The notes: generated by a model not told the origin, from the letters alone. A stretch of 62,641 bases of DNA from Methylibium sp. (GCF_013817345.1 NZ_JACDCW010000006.1:1-62641); one strand, 5' to 3'; shown: positions 1 to 8,500, counted from the first letter of the stretch. Made by a program: numbers and translations.

Positions 1-1
1 C

Positions 2-1618
2 CCGGTGCTGGTGCTGTTCGACGGCTGGAACAGCCTGTTCCGCGAGCAGGTCGTGCCGTGGCGCATCGGCATGGCGGTGAAGACGCGTGCGCAGTTCGAG
101 ACCGACACGCTGCCGCGCTACATCGAGGCGCAGCGCTGGTATGCGTCCAAGGGCGCGACGCTGCAGCGCGCGCGCATCGCGGAGCACGCGCTGTGGGAGG
201 ACGACGCGGCCAACGGCTGGCTGCTCGCGCTGCTCGAGGTCGAGGGGCCGAGCGAGCCCGCCACGTATTTCGCCCCGCTCGCGATGGCCTGGGAAGAGCA
301 GGAGGAAGAGCGCGCCCGCGGCCTGTCCGCGGCGGCCGGAGCGGTGGCGCGGGTGCGGCAGCAGGCCGACATGGGCGTGATCGGCGACGCCTTCGCCGAC
401 GAGCAGTTCTGCCACGCGCTGGTGCGGGCGATTGGTGCGCGCAAGGAGCTGCCCGCGGCGCGCGGCAGAATCCACTTCACACCGACCGCAGCCTTCCGCG
501 AACTGGCAGGCGAGGACCTGCATTCGCTGCCCGTCGGGCGGCCCCGTGCCCAGAGCAGCAACACCCTCGTCCTGCTCGGCGAGCGGCTCTTCGTCAAGGG
601 CTACCGGCGGGTGCGCACGGGCGTCAACCCCGAGTACGAGATCGGGCGCTACCTCACCGAGGTGGCGAAGTTCGCGCATTGCGTGCCGGTGGCCGGGGTG
701 GTCGAGCACCGTGCGACCGATGGGGCGAGAACCACGCTGGCGATGGTCCAGGCCTACGTGCCCAACCAGGGCGACGGCTGGGACTACACGCAGGACTACC
801 TGATCCGCCACTTCGAGCAGGCACGCGATACCGTCGAGCCCATGCCGCCCGACGTGCACGGCGCCTACCTCGAGCTGATGCACACCCTGGGCCGGCGGAC
901 GGCCGAGCTGCACCTCGCCTTCGCGATGCGCACGGGCGACCCGGCCTTCGAGCCGGAGCCGCTGGGCGCGGCCGATGTCCAGGCCTACGTAACGCAGCTC
1001 GGCAGCGAGGCGCGCCGCACGCTCGACGCTCTGCAGGCCGGGCTGGACCGGCTCGAGGGTCCTGCACTCGAGGACGCGCAAGCGGTGCTGGCGATGCGCG
1101 CGCGCATCGAGCAGCGCATCGCGCAGTCGGCCGCAGCGCCGCAGCGGGCGCTGAAGACGCGCTGTCACGGCGACTATCACCTCGCGCAGGTGCTGATCGC
1201 CAGGAACGATGTCGTCATCATCGACTTCGAAGGCGAGCCCGGGCGCAGCTTCGAGGAACGGCGCGCCAAGCAATCGCCGCTGCGCGACGTGGCCGGCATG
1301 CTGCGTTCCTTCGGCTATGCCGGCGCCGGCGCCCTGAAGGACATCGCGCACAACGACGACGAACGGGCCGCGCTGCTGCCGCTGGCGCACGATTGGGAAA
1401 CGCAGGCGCGTGCGGCCTTCCTGCGCGCCTACGAGGAGCGGGCGGCCGGCTCCGGGCTCTTCGATGAACTGGTGCCGGGGCAGGGGCTGCTCGGCCTGTT
1501 CGAGCTGGACAAGGCGCTGTACGAGCTGCGCTACGAAATCGACAATCGCCCGGACTGGGTGCGCATACCGCTGCAGGGCATCGCCGCGCTGATGGGCCCC
1601 GGCGCACAGGAGAAGTGA
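2..1618 (+). CDS. treS: Trehalose synthase/maltokinase fusion, C-terminal part (5' truncated by window edge)
   Basis: The reading frame is already open at base 2, so only the 3' part is present. The first residues (VLVLFDGW) look like the end of a TreS glucosyltransferase domain. The rest is a maltokinase: an N-terminal cap with RWYASKG, then the aminoglycoside-phosphotransferase-like kinase core with the catalytic loop CHGDYHLAQVL and the metal-binding IIDFEGEPGRS. Such fusions interconvert trehalose and maltose and phosphorylate maltose to maltose-1-phosphate for GlgE-type alpha-glucan synthesis. Maltokinase identity is seen directly; the fusion to TreS is inferred because most of the TreS domain lies outside the window. 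The stop codon overlaps the ATG of the next gene. Confidence 0.85.
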   Translation, partial: PVLVLFDGWNSLFREQVVPWRIGMAVKTRAQFETDTLPRYIEAQRWYASKGATLQRARIAEHALWEDDAANGWLLALLEVEGPSEPATYFAPLAMAWEEQEEERARGLSAAAGAVARVRQQADMGVIGDAFADEQFCHALVRAIGARKELPAARGRIHFTPTAAFRELAGEDLHSLPVGRPRAQSSNTLVLLGERLFVKGYRRVRTGVNPEYEIGRYLTEVAKFAHCVPVAGVVEHRATDGARTTLAMVQAYVPNQGDGWDYTQDYLIRHFEQARDTVEPMPPDVHGAYLELMHTLGRRTAELHLAFAMRTGDPAFEPEPLGAADVQAYVTQLGSEARRTLDALQAGLDRLEGPALEDAQAVLAMRARIEQRIAQSAAAPQRALKTRCHGDYHLAQVLIARNDVVIIDFEGEPGRSFEERRAKQSPLRDVAGMLRSFGYAGAGALKDIAHNDDERAALLPLAHDWETQARAAFLRAYEERAAGSGLFDELVPGQGLLGLFELDKALYELRYEIDNRPDWVRIPLQGIAALMGPGAQEK

Positions 1619-2301
1619 TGGAAAACGTTGACATGATGCTCGAGCCCGCCCGGGCTTTCCTGATCCAGATCGGCGCCTTCCTGCCGCGGCTGGGGCTGGC
1701 CCTGCTGATCCTGCTGGCGGGCTTCCTGGTCGCGAAGGCGGCGCGCTTCGCGATCGAGAAGGGCCTGCGCGCGATGAATTTCCACATCGTCACCAAGCGC
1801 TCGGGCATGGACGGCTTCCTGCAGCTCAGCGGCTCGGAGTTCGACACCACGCGGCTGTTCGGCGCCCTGGTGTACTGGGTGGTCATCCTCGCCGCGCTGA
1901 TCATCGCGTTCAACGGCCTGGGCCTCGAGTACGTGACCGAGCTGCTCGGGCGCGTGATGCTGTTCGTGCCGAGGGTCATCGTCGCGCTGCTGGTGCTCGC
2001 CTTCGGCGCCTACTTCGCGCGCTTCGTCGGCAACGCGGTTGTCACCTATTGCCGCGGCATCGGCGTGCGCGACGCCGACTTGCTGGGCCGCCTCGCCCGG
2101 TACGCGATCCTGACCTTCGTCGTCATGATCGCGCTCGACGAGATCGATATCGGTGGCGCCTTCCTCGTGCAGACCTACCTGATCCTGCTCGCGGGCCTGG
2201 TGCTCGCGCTGGCGCTGGCCTTCGGCTTGGGCGGGCGCGAGTGGGCGGCGGCCCGGCTGGAGCGCTGGTGGCCGACGACCAAGGGTGACGATCCGAGTTG
2301 A
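1618..2301 (+). CDS. Small membrane protein with conserved TM-helix repeats (MscS-related)
   Basis: Protein of about 227 residues with four or more hydrophobic segments (roughly residues 18-40, 70-95, 110-135, 160-205), alternating with short polar stretches, as in the conserved TM-helix repeat found next to MscS-type channels. There is no MscS beta domain, so it may be a short paralogue and not a complete mechanosensitive channel. I chose ATG 1618, which overlaps the upstream TGA and has AGGAG 6 bases ahead; a GTG at 1615 is the alternative. It is translationally coupled to the TreS/maltokinase gene, a link with osmoprotection by trehalose that is suggestive only. Confidence 0.7.
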   Translation: MENVDMMLEPARAFLIQIGAFLPRLGLALLILLAGFLVAKAARFAIEKGLRAMNFHIVTKRSGMDGFLQLSGSEFDTTRLFGALVYWVVILAALIIAFNGLGLEYVTELLGRVMLFVPRVIVALLVLAFGAYFARFVGNAVVTYCRGIGVRDADLLGRLARYAILTFVVMIALDEIDIGGAFLVQTYLILLAGLVLALALAFGLGGREWAAARLERWWPTTKGDDPS

Positions 2302-2346
2302 ACCTGCCCGGGAAGCGGACGGCGGGGCGCGGGGTTGCTCCGCAGG

Positions 2347-3342
2347 TCATCGAGCCGACATGTCCACCAGCAGCTTGCCCCGGGTGTTGCGCCCCTCGAT
2401 GTGCCGGTGCGCCTCGGCCACGTCGGCCAGCGCATAGCTGCGGTCGATCGAGACGTCGATCCGTCGGTCAGCCAAGAGCGCGAACAGCTCAGCCGCCCGC
2501 TGGCGCACCTCGTGCGGCTGCAGGTAGTCGGCCAGGTGAGGGCGGGTGAAGAACACCGAGCCGGCCTCGGCAAGCTCGAGCGGGGCGATGCCTTCGACCT
2601 GCCCCGAGCTCGCCCCGAACATCACGCAGGTGCCGCGGCGCTTGAGACAGCGGATGCTGTCGTGCACGGTGTCCTTGCCCACCGAGTCGTAGACCACATC
2701 GACGCCGGCGCCCTGGGTGAGTGTGCGCACCGCAGCGCGAAAGTCGGTATGGCGGTAGAGGATGGTCGCGTCGGCGCCGCGGGCCATGGCAATAGTGGCC
2801 TTGCTCTCGTTGCCGACCGTGGCGATGACGCGGGCGCCGCGCGCCTTGGCAAGCTGGATCAGCAACTGCCCCACGCCGCCGGCGCCGGCGTGCACCAAAC
2901 ACGTATGGCCCGGCTGCAGCTCGAACAGGGAATGGGTCAGGTAGTGCGCGGTCGAGCCCTGCAACTGCAGCGCGGTGGCGATCGCCCAATCCATCCCCTC
3001 CGGCACCGGCACGAGCTTCCAGGCCGGCACCACCGCGAAGTCGGCATACGCGCCGCGCGTCACGCACCAGGCGACACGGTCGCCCACTGCCAGGTCCGTG
3101 ACGCCTTCGCCGAGCGCATCGACGGTGCCGGAACCCTCTATGCCGAGCAGCATCGGCAGCGGCGTTGCGTAGGTCTGCGACTTGGCGTACTGGCCGCTGC
3201 GCATGTAGATGTCGATGTAGTTCACGCCGGCCATCGCCACGCGCACCCGCGCTTCGCCCCGGCCCGGTTCGGGCAGCGGCCAGTCGTCGCGCAGTTCGAG
3301 CTGCTCGGGCCCGCCGAATTGCGCGATGCCGACACCTCTCAT
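2347..3342 (-). CDS. Quinone oxidoreductase, zinc-independent MDR family
   Basis: A 331-residue medium-chain reductase. GroES-like N-terminal half followed by a Rossmann half with the NADPH motif HAGAGGVGQLL. The catalytic-zinc cysteine/histidine set of alcohol dehydrogenases is absent, which fits NADPH:quinone or enoyl reductases (QorA type). ATG 3342 is chosen because GGTAGGAGG lies just upstream; an open frame continues to 3486 but that part is tctB remnant. It follows the broken tctB on the same strand and is closely related to the gene at 13549, which supports duplication of catabolic modules in this region. Confidence 0.85.
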   Translation of the reverse strand: MRGVGIAQFGGPEQLELRDDWPLPEPGRGEARVRVAMAGVNYIDIYMRSGQYAKSQTYATPLPMLLGIEGSGTVDALGEGVTDLAVGDRVAWCVTRGAYADFAVVPAWKLVPVPEGMDWAIATALQLQGSTAHYLTHSLFELQPGHTCLVHAGAGGVGQLLIQLAKARGARVIATVGNESKATIAMARGADATILYRHTDFRAAVRTLTQGAGVDVVYDSVGKDTVHDSIRCLKRRGTCVMFGASSGQVEGIAPLELAEAGSVFFTRPHLADYLQPHEVRQRAAELFALLADRRIDVSIDRSYALADVAEAHRHIEGRNTRGKLLVDMSAR

Positions 3343-3353
3343 GCAATCGCCTC

Positions 3354-3649
3354 CTACCGCACCGCCTCGGGCTCGTAGGCGCGGGGCTGCACGCTGCCCT
3401 TGATCTGCGTGCGGTGCATGACGCGGCGGGTGTTGGCGTCGAGCGATCGCCCGCTTGACGGCCTCGTACAAGGCCAGCGCGCCCATGAACAGGATGACCG
3501 CCTTGGGCCAGAAATCAGGCCCGATCCGCCGGCCGCCGCCGGCCGCCGCCGGTCGCGCTGGTATCGATCTGCATCGCCGCCGCGTAGAGCGCGATCGAGA
3601 CGAGCAGCATCACGAAGTGGGGCAGGCAGTGGCGCAGGCGTGATGGCAT
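3354..3649 (-). pseudogene. tctB: Frameshifted and truncated tctB (TTT small membrane subunit)
   Basis: From ATG 3649 the frame reads like the intact TctB at 28788 (a shared PHFVMLLVS-type first helix, then QIDTS). It is thrown out of frame by an exact 10-bp tandem duplication at 3531-3550. Removing one copy restores GPDFWPKA-type sequence, matching the intact gene. A second shift near 3430 is needed to read DANTRRVMHRTQ and end at the TAG at 3354. Only about 95 codons remain against 189 in the intact gene, so the later membrane helices are missing. It lies between tctC and the oxidoreductase, where tctB belongs. Confidence 0.75.
3531..3550. repeat. 10-bp tandem duplication that breaks tctB
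   Basis: Two exact adjacent copies of GGCCGCCGCC. The homologous gene at 28788 has one GGCGGC-type tract here. The extra copy shifts the tctB frame; the other bases in the tract are in multiples of three. Polymerase slippage in a GC-rich repeat is the likely cause. Confidence 0.8.
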
Positions 3650-3665
3650 GGAAGTTCTCGCAAGG

Positions 3666-3687
3666 CCGGCCGCCCGAGGGCGGCCGG
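3666..3687. promoter_or_regulatory. Perfect hairpin between tctC and tctB
   Basis: A 10-bp perfect stem (CCGGCCGCCC with its complement) around a 2-base loop in the gap between the tctC stop and the tctB remnant. In transporter operons such hairpins often stabilise the upstream binding-protein mRNA. No U-tract follows on the minus strand, so a terminator is unlikely. Confidence 0.45.
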
Positions 3688-3735
3688 AAGGTCAGGGAAG
3701 CGGCGAGGGTCCGGCGAGGAGCGCTCAGCGCCCCT

Positions 3736-4716
3736 TCACTTCTTCGCCAGATTGGTCTGAATCGTCTTGAACTCGTTCTCGAGGTAGCCGACCGCTTGCG
3801 CCGCTGGAACAAAGCTGTTCGGAAACGCCAGCTCGTCGGCCAGGTACTTCTTGAAGTCCGCGCCCTGCGCCGCCTTCTGGACGGCGGCGGCCATCGTTGC
3901 CACCTGCTTGGGATCGGTGCCGGCTTGCATGATGACCGCGCGCCACTGGTTGATGGCGATCGGAAAGCCGGACGCCTTGGCCAGGGGGATGCTTTCGTAG
4001 CCGACCTGCGGCTCGTCGGCGAAGAAGACGATGGGGCGCATTTGCTTGCCCTGCAGGTAGGTCTTCAAGTCTCCGGCCTGCTCGACCATCACGTCGGCGT
4101 GACCGCCGAGGATCGAGGCATAGCGCTCGCCGGGCGAGGCGAATGGCACGACGCGAAACTTCGTGCCGGCCTTCTGGTTCATCTGGTTGATATGGATCTC
4201 GTCGGGGCTGCCGAAGCCGGTGATGCCGGCCTTGAGCTCGTTGGTCTTGGCATCGGCCAGCAGCTCGGCGAAATTCTTCCACTTGGCATCGGCCTTGACG
4301 AAGAGACCCGTTGGCTGGCGGATCAAGATGCCGAGCGGCACGACGTCGGCCAGCTTCCAGCGCGCCGAGCCGCTGACCAGCGTGCCCATCGTGTCGCCGA
4401 TGAAGACGGCTATCGTGTGGCCATCGGGCGGCGCTGACAGCAATTTGCTGATGCCGGTGTTGCCGGTTGCACCAGGAACGTTTAGGACCGGGAACGAGAC
4501 GTTCAACTCGGCTTCGAGCAACTTGCCGAGCTGCCGCGCCACCAGGTCGGCTCCGCCGCCCGGGCCGAAGGGCACGATGAAATCCACCGGGCGAGAAGGG
4601 TATTTGTCCTGGGCGGCGGCCAGATGCGCGAGCAGCGGCGTGACGGCCAGCGCGGCGCCGGATCTCAGGATCGTGCGGCGGGTCGGCGTCCGGTTAGCGT
4701 GGGGAAAGTGGCTCAT
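3736..4716 (-). CDS. tctC: Bug/TctC family periplasmic solute-binding protein (TTT system)
   Basis: A 326-residue extracytoplasmic receptor. The N-terminus has a twin-arginine-like motif (TRRTIL), a hydrophobic stretch and AAAQDKYPSRP, the usual start of mature Bug proteins, followed by the PGGGAD and PGATGNTG ligand-loop motifs. ATG 4716 has GGAGAC four bases upstream; an in-frame ATG at 4728 lacks this. It is about 60 percent identical by eye to the receptor at 27710. It is divergent from an IclR gene, as in the module at 27 kb, so IclR control is likely. Its membrane partner tctB is broken and no tctA is nearby, so it may be an orphan. Confidence 0.9.
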   Translation of the reverse strand: MSHFPHANRTPTRRTILRSGAALAVTPLLAHLAAAQDKYPSRPVDFIVPFGPGGGADLVARQLGKLLEAELNVSFPVLNVPGATGNTGISKLLSAPPDGHTIAVFIGDTMGTLVSGSARWKLADVVPLGILIRQPTGLFVKADAKWKNFAELLADAKTNELKAGITGFGSPDEIHINQMNQKAGTKFRVVPFASPGERYASILGGHADVMVEQAGDLKTYLQGKQMRPIVFFADEPQVGYESIPLAKASGFPIAINQWRAVIMQAGTDPKQVATMAAAVQKAAQGADFKKYLADELAFPNSFVPAAQAVGYLENEFKTIQTNLAKK

Positions 4717-4771
4717 CGATGTCTCCAAAAGGTGGGGTGCACGGTGTCAACCGGCTTCGTCGAGGTGGCCG

Positions 4772-4806
4772 GTACAACACGATATTTCGGGGCAACGATG
4801 TTGTAC
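4772..4806. promoter_or_regulatory. Inverted repeat, candidate IclR operator
   Basis: Perfect 8-bp arms GTACAACA (4772-4779) and TGTTGTAC (4799-4806) separated by 19 bases, in the gap between divergent tctC and iclR. The position fits autoregulation plus control of tctC. It is a sequence observation only. Confidence 0.5.
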
Positions 4807-4906
4807 AGTCCCGTTTTACACGGAATCCTTTGCAGCTCATCCGTATAAACCATGGGAAAGCAACCGTAGCAATTCCGCCGCGGTTCGCGCTTTCCGGGGG
4901 CTCGAC

Positions 4907-5614
4907 GTGGTTGCGCAGAGCGAAAACGGCTGCTCGCTCGCTGATCTCGTCGAGCGCGTCGAACTGCCCAAGCAGACCGTGCATCGATTGGTCGAGCACC
5001 AGGCGCTGGCCGGTCTGCTGGTGCGCGAGCCGAGCACGCGACGCTTGCAGCTGGGCAGCCGGGTCGAACGTTTCGCCATCGGCACGCTCATGAACGGCCC
5101 GGGGCGCAACGAACGGCACGCGATCCTGCGCGCCCTGGTCGAGAGCACCGGTGAGACCTGCAATCGCACTGCGCTGGCCGGCACCGACATCGTCTATCTC
5201 GATCGCGTCGAGACGTCATCGCCGCTGCGCATGATGCTCGCCCCGGGATCGCACGTGCCGCTGCACGCCACCTCGAGCGGCAAGCTGCTCGCCAGTCTCC
5301 TGCCGAAGCCGCAGCGCGAGCGCCTGCTGCGTCAGCTGGTGTTGCGCGGCTTCACCGAGAGCACGATCATCGATCGCGAAGCCCTCGAACAGGAGTTGCG
5401 CGAGACGCGCAAGCGCCGCGTCGGCATCAACCGCGCCGAGCATCTGCGCGGCCTGTTCGGTGTTTCGGTGCCGGTGATGATCGATCGCCAGCGCGCCTGT
5501 GCCGCGGTGGCCATTCAGGCGCCCGAGGGCCGGATGACGCTCGAGGAGCTCCTCGCCCACGCACCGCGATTGCGCGAGGCGGCTGCGGCGATCGGCCGAA
5601 CCTTCGGCTTGTAG
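4907..5614 (+). CDS. IclR-family transcriptional regulator with damaged start
   Basis: Winged-helix N-terminus (the ELPKQTVHRLV recognition-helix region) followed by an IclR effector domain with TGETCN, LHATSSGK and VPVMIDRQ. It is nearly colinear with the IclR at 26808, about 80 percent identical by eye. The homologous start is ATG GAA AGC; here the bases are ATGGGAAAGC from 4852, one G too many, so that ATG is out of frame. I give the next in-frame start, GTG 4907, which would cost about 18 residues ahead of the helix-turn-helix. The gene is therefore either mis-sequenced, uses a poor start, or is recently inactivated. It is divergent from tctC and followed by the LLM oxidoreductase. Confidence 0.75.
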   Translation: MVAQSENGCSLADLVERVELPKQTVHRLVEHQALAGLLVREPSTRRLQLGSRVERFAIGTLMNGPGRNERHAILRALVESTGETCNRTALAGTDIVYLDRVETSSPLRMMLAPGSHVPLHATSSGKLLASLLPKPQRERLLRQLVLRGFTESTIIDREALEQELRETRKRRVGINRAEHLRGLFGVSVPVMIDRQRACAAVAIQAPEGRMTLEELLAHAPRLREAAAAIGRTFGL

Positions 5615-5783
5615 CGATCCGGATCGTGAGGTAGTCTTCGTGCTTCTGGCGCGAAGTCAACTACATGAGTTTGACGCCGAAGCGGTCGTTCATTGCAACG
5701 CCGCAGCGTCTTCGCATGAGCGGTTTCGGCCATCGCCGCGGGCGACCAACCGCTCGCATTCATGACCCGTCGGGAGATCACTG

Positions 5784-6725
5784 ATGAAGTTCGGAGTAAG
5801 GTTAGCGGTACAGGGGGAAATGGGCGCGCCGGGAGCGGGCTTCGACTATGCGAAGCTGATGGCGCTCAAGGCCGAAGAACTCGGATTCGACAGCGTCTGG
5901 TTGCCGGATCACGTCATCAACGCGCACATGCAGAAGCGAACGCCGATGCTGGAGTGCTGGACCGTTCTGTCGGCTCTGGCCGTGCTCACCAGCAAGGTCA
6001 AGCTGGCCGGGCACACGTTCAACAACTCGCTGCGCAACCCGGCGGTCATGGCGAAGATGGCGGCGACGCTCGACGTCATCTCGGGTGGGCGGGTCATCTA
6101 TTCTCTCGGCTCGGCCTGGTTCAAGCACGAAACGTCCTCCTACGACCTGCCGTTCGACGAGCACGACCAGCGCGTCGCCCGGCTTCGCGAATCGCTCGAG
6201 ATCGCCAAGGCACTGTGGACCCAGGACGAGGTCAACTACCAGGGCCCGTTCCACACCCTGCGCGACGCCTATCTCGAGCCCAAGCCGGTGCAGAAGCCGC
6301 ACATTCCCATCTGGGTGCCGGGCGACTCGGAAGCAACCCGGCGCCTGGCCGCCGATCTGGCCGACGTCTGGCTGACCTATTCGCAGCCGCCCGAGGTCAT
6401 TGCCGAGTGGGTCGACGACATGACCCGGCGGCGCGGCGGCAGGCGGCTGCCGATGGCCGTCTCCACCGTCTGCCTGGCCGGCCTGGCGCAGCCGGATGTC
6501 GATCGCTGGAGCGTGCTGTATGCGAAGGAGCGCGAGCATCGCTTCGCGAAGCCGCCAACGCCGCAGGACGTCCTGAACGAAAACCTCTGGGGAACGGCGG
6601 CGCAGTGCATCGACCGGATCCGGAAATACGAATCGCTCGGCGTCGAGCACCTGATCATCCAGCCGATTCCGCCGCTCGAGGGCATGCAGTACTTCGCGAA
6701 GGAGATCATGCCGGCGTTTCAATGA
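5784..6725 (+). CDS. Luciferase-like (LLM class) flavin oxidoreductase
   Basis: A 313-residue TIM-barrel protein of the bacterial luciferase superfamily: N-terminal MKFGVRL strand, KAEELGFDSVWLPDH, the NSLRNPAVMAKMAATLD region, GRVIYSLGSAW and a C-terminal GVEHLIIQP strand. Many relatives are labelled F420-dependent, but betaproteobacteria generally lack F420, so FMN is more likely. The ATG is preceded by GGGAG. It lies downstream of the IclR gene in the same orientation, with a 169-base gap that shows no other feature. The substrate cannot be read from sequence. Confidence 0.85.
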   Translation: MKFGVRLAVQGEMGAPGAGFDYAKLMALKAEELGFDSVWLPDHVINAHMQKRTPMLECWTVLSALAVLTSKVKLAGHTFNNSLRNPAVMAKMAATLDVISGGRVIYSLGSAWFKHETSSYDLPFDEHDQRVARLRESLEIAKALWTQDEVNYQGPFHTLRDAYLEPKPVQKPHIPIWVPGDSEATRRLAADLADVWLTYSQPPEVIAEWVDDMTRRRGGRRLPMAVSTVCLAGLAQPDVDRWSVLYAKEREHRFAKPPTPQDVLNENLWGTAAQCIDRIRKYESLGVEHLIIQPIPPLEGMQYFAKEIMPAFQ

Positions 6726-6743
6726 CGCCCGGCCCCGCCGGGT

Positions 6744-7481
6744 TCAGTGGCGCAGCACCAGGACGGCGCCACAGGCGGTGATCACCCAGAGCACGACGCG
6801 GTTGAACGTCGTCGTGTCGAAGCGCGCGAAGAGCCGCAAGCCGAGCCAGCCGCCGACGAGCACGAACGGCAGGCCGAGCAGCAGGTGGCCCTGGGCCTCG
6901 GCATCGACGCCGACGAAGCCGCCGATCCACAGCAGGCTCAGCACGTTGGTGAATAGGATGTAGGCCTGCACGAGCGCCCGGCCGGTCACCTTCTCCCAGC
7001 CGCGAAGCGTGCACCACAGCGCCGGCAGGAAGCCCGACAGGCCGCCCAGCCCGCCGAAGAAGCCGCCGGCGAAGCCGATGCCGGCGTCAGCCATGCGCGC
7101 GACCCTCGCCGACAACTCCAAGCGCGGTGTGCGCGAGCGGCTCAGCAGGTAGCCGCCGTAGACGAGCAGAAGCACGCCGACCGCCAGCCGCAGCGCGGGC
7201 GCCGGAAGACGCGACAGCGCATAGGCGCCGAGAGGCACGCCGAGCAGGCTTCCGGCAGCAAACGGGGCCAGCCGCTGCAGGTCGATGTCGCGCCAGAACA
7301 GCGGCAGGTAGGCGATGTTGAGGGCGAGCGTGAAGGCGACGACGAGGACGGCGACCAGCCGCGGATCGAGCGCCTGGTTCCACAGCGCCGTGCTCACCAG
7401 GGCAAAACCGAAACCGGTCGCGCCGGAGACGACCGCTGCGCAGAACGCACCGACGGTGAGAATGAGCGTCTCGATCATCAT
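6744..7481 (-). CDS. TauE/SafE-family anion exporter
   Basis: About 245 residues, eight hydrophobic segments, and the family signatures SGATGFGFALVS near the N-terminus and GGFFGGLGGLSG in the middle, which mark the duplicated TauE/SafE halves. Members export sulfite, sulfoacetate or related anions during organosulfonate breakdown, though many have unknown cargo. The ATG pair at 7481/7478 begins immediately before the first helix; an upstream in-frame ATG at 7532 would add an 17-residue proline-rich tail. It is convergent with the LLM gene and in the same direction as the GntR gene. Confidence 0.8.
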   Translation of the reverse strand: MMIETLILTVGAFCAAVVSGATGFGFALVSTALWNQALDPRLVAVLVVAFTLALNIAYLPLFWRDIDLQRLAPFAAGSLLGVPLGAYALSRLPAPALRLAVGVLLLVYGGYLLSRSRTPRLELSARVARMADAGIGFAGGFFGGLGGLSGFLPALWCTLRGWEKVTGRALVQAYILFTNVLSLLWIGGFVGVDAEAQGHLLLGLPFVLVGGWLGLRLFARFDTTTFNRVVLWVITACGAVLVLRH

Positions 7482-7593
7482 GAAGGGCGGTGGCGGATAC
7501 GGCAGATCGCCGTCGGTGATCGACTCATGCACATGGGGCGGGCAGCGTTGCGAGTCTAGCGTCGGCCCGGCGGGCGGGCGGCGCGACGGGGGG

Positions 7594-8319
7594 TCACGAC
7601 CCGCTGCCGAGCACGCTCAGGTAGCCGTGCTTCGACGAGTCGACCAGGCGGACGCGGGCGTCAACCGGCACGTTCTTGTAGGTGTAGCCGACGCGCCGGA
7701 TGCGCAGCAGCGGCGAGCCGTTCGCGACGCCGAGCAGCCGGCTGTCACGCTCGCCGGCGATCACTGCCGTGATGTTCTCCTCGACGCGCACGATGGTGAT
7801 GCCGAAACGTTCCTGGAAGAGGCCGTAGAGCGTGCCGTCCCGCCGCTTGAAGAGGTGCTCGCCGAGCTCGGCGAAGAGCGATACGGGCAAGCGGATCCGG
7901 TCGAGGATGGTCGGCCGGCCCTTCAGCGAGAGCAGCGCCTCGATGTCGATGACCGGCGCGCGCGGGGCGATGTGCAGGAGCGCCGCGGTGGTGCCGTCGG
8001 CGCGGCCGCGCTTCATCGACAGCAGGCTCATCGTCGGCAGCTCCTTGTGACCGTCGCTGTCGACGACGCGGAAGAACACGTTGAGCATGTAGTCGCGGGT
8101 ATGGCTGACGACGAAGGTGCCCCGCCCCTGTTCCCGCACCAGGATGTTCTCGGCCTCCAGCTCGCCGACGGCCTTGCGGACCGTGCCGATGCTGACGCCG
8201 AAGCGCTCGGCGAGCTGGGGTTCGCTGGCGATCTTCTGCCCGTGCTTCCACTTGCCCGATCGCAGGGCGTCGGTGATCTGTTGCTTGACGTGGCGGTACA
8301 GGGGCGGGCGGGCGGCCAT
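7594..8319 (-). CDS. GntR-family regulator, HutC/UTRA subfamily
   Basis: 241 residues: an N-terminal GntR winged helix (PLYRHVKQQI, SEPQLAERFGVS, TVRKAVGEL, GRGTFV) and a C-terminal UTRA effector domain (RPTILDRIRLP, YGLFQERFGI, LLRIRRVGYTY). UTRA domains bind small catabolites. The gene is divergent from the glutamate-mutase-like operon with a palindrome in between, so it probably controls that operon and itself. A truncated relative of its UTRA domain lies at 22114. Confidence 0.9.
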   Translation of the reverse strand: MAARPPLYRHVKQQITDALRSGKWKHGQKIASEPQLAERFGVSIGTVRKAVGELEAENILVREQGRGTFVVSHTRDYMLNVFFRVVDSDGHKELPTMSLLSMKRGRADGTTAALLHIAPRAPVIDIEALLSLKGRPTILDRIRLPVSLFAELGEHLFKRRDGTLYGLFQERFGITIVRVEENITAVIAGERDSRLLGVANGSPLLRIRRVGYTYKNVPVDARVRLVDSSKHGYLSVLGSGS

Positions 8320-8347
8320 CGGTGGCTCTCGAAGTGATGCACGGAAT

Positions 8348-8363
8348 TATAAAGTCATTTATA
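8348..8363. promoter_or_regulatory. Candidate GntR operator/promoter palindrome
   Basis: TATAAA at 8348-8353 and TTTATA at 8358-8363 around a 4-base centre. It is the only AT-rich palindrome in the gap between the GntR gene and the mutase operon. GntR-family sites are short palindromes of this kind, and the arms may overlap a -10 element. Confidence 0.55.
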
Positions 8364-8500
8364 TGAATCCGCGGCGCAGATCGTCGGCGCTGACGCTAAG
8401 TGCTTGATTTTGAAGCAGGTCGCCTGGACCGCCGATGGCTTGGGAAAGCCGGGCTGCACCGACAGAATGGGCCTCGACCCAGCAACGGACAGGCACTTTC

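Noticed and set aside
2335-3378. Large plus-strand open frame antisense to the quinone oxidoreductase
   Set aside because: Typical shadow frame of a GC-rich gene; no domain similarity, whereas the minus strand encodes a complete reductase.
3349-3486. Longer start for the quinone oxidoreductase at 3486
   Set aside because: The added residues are the tctB remnant in frame (ALALYEAVKR); a strong ribosome site supports ATG 3342.
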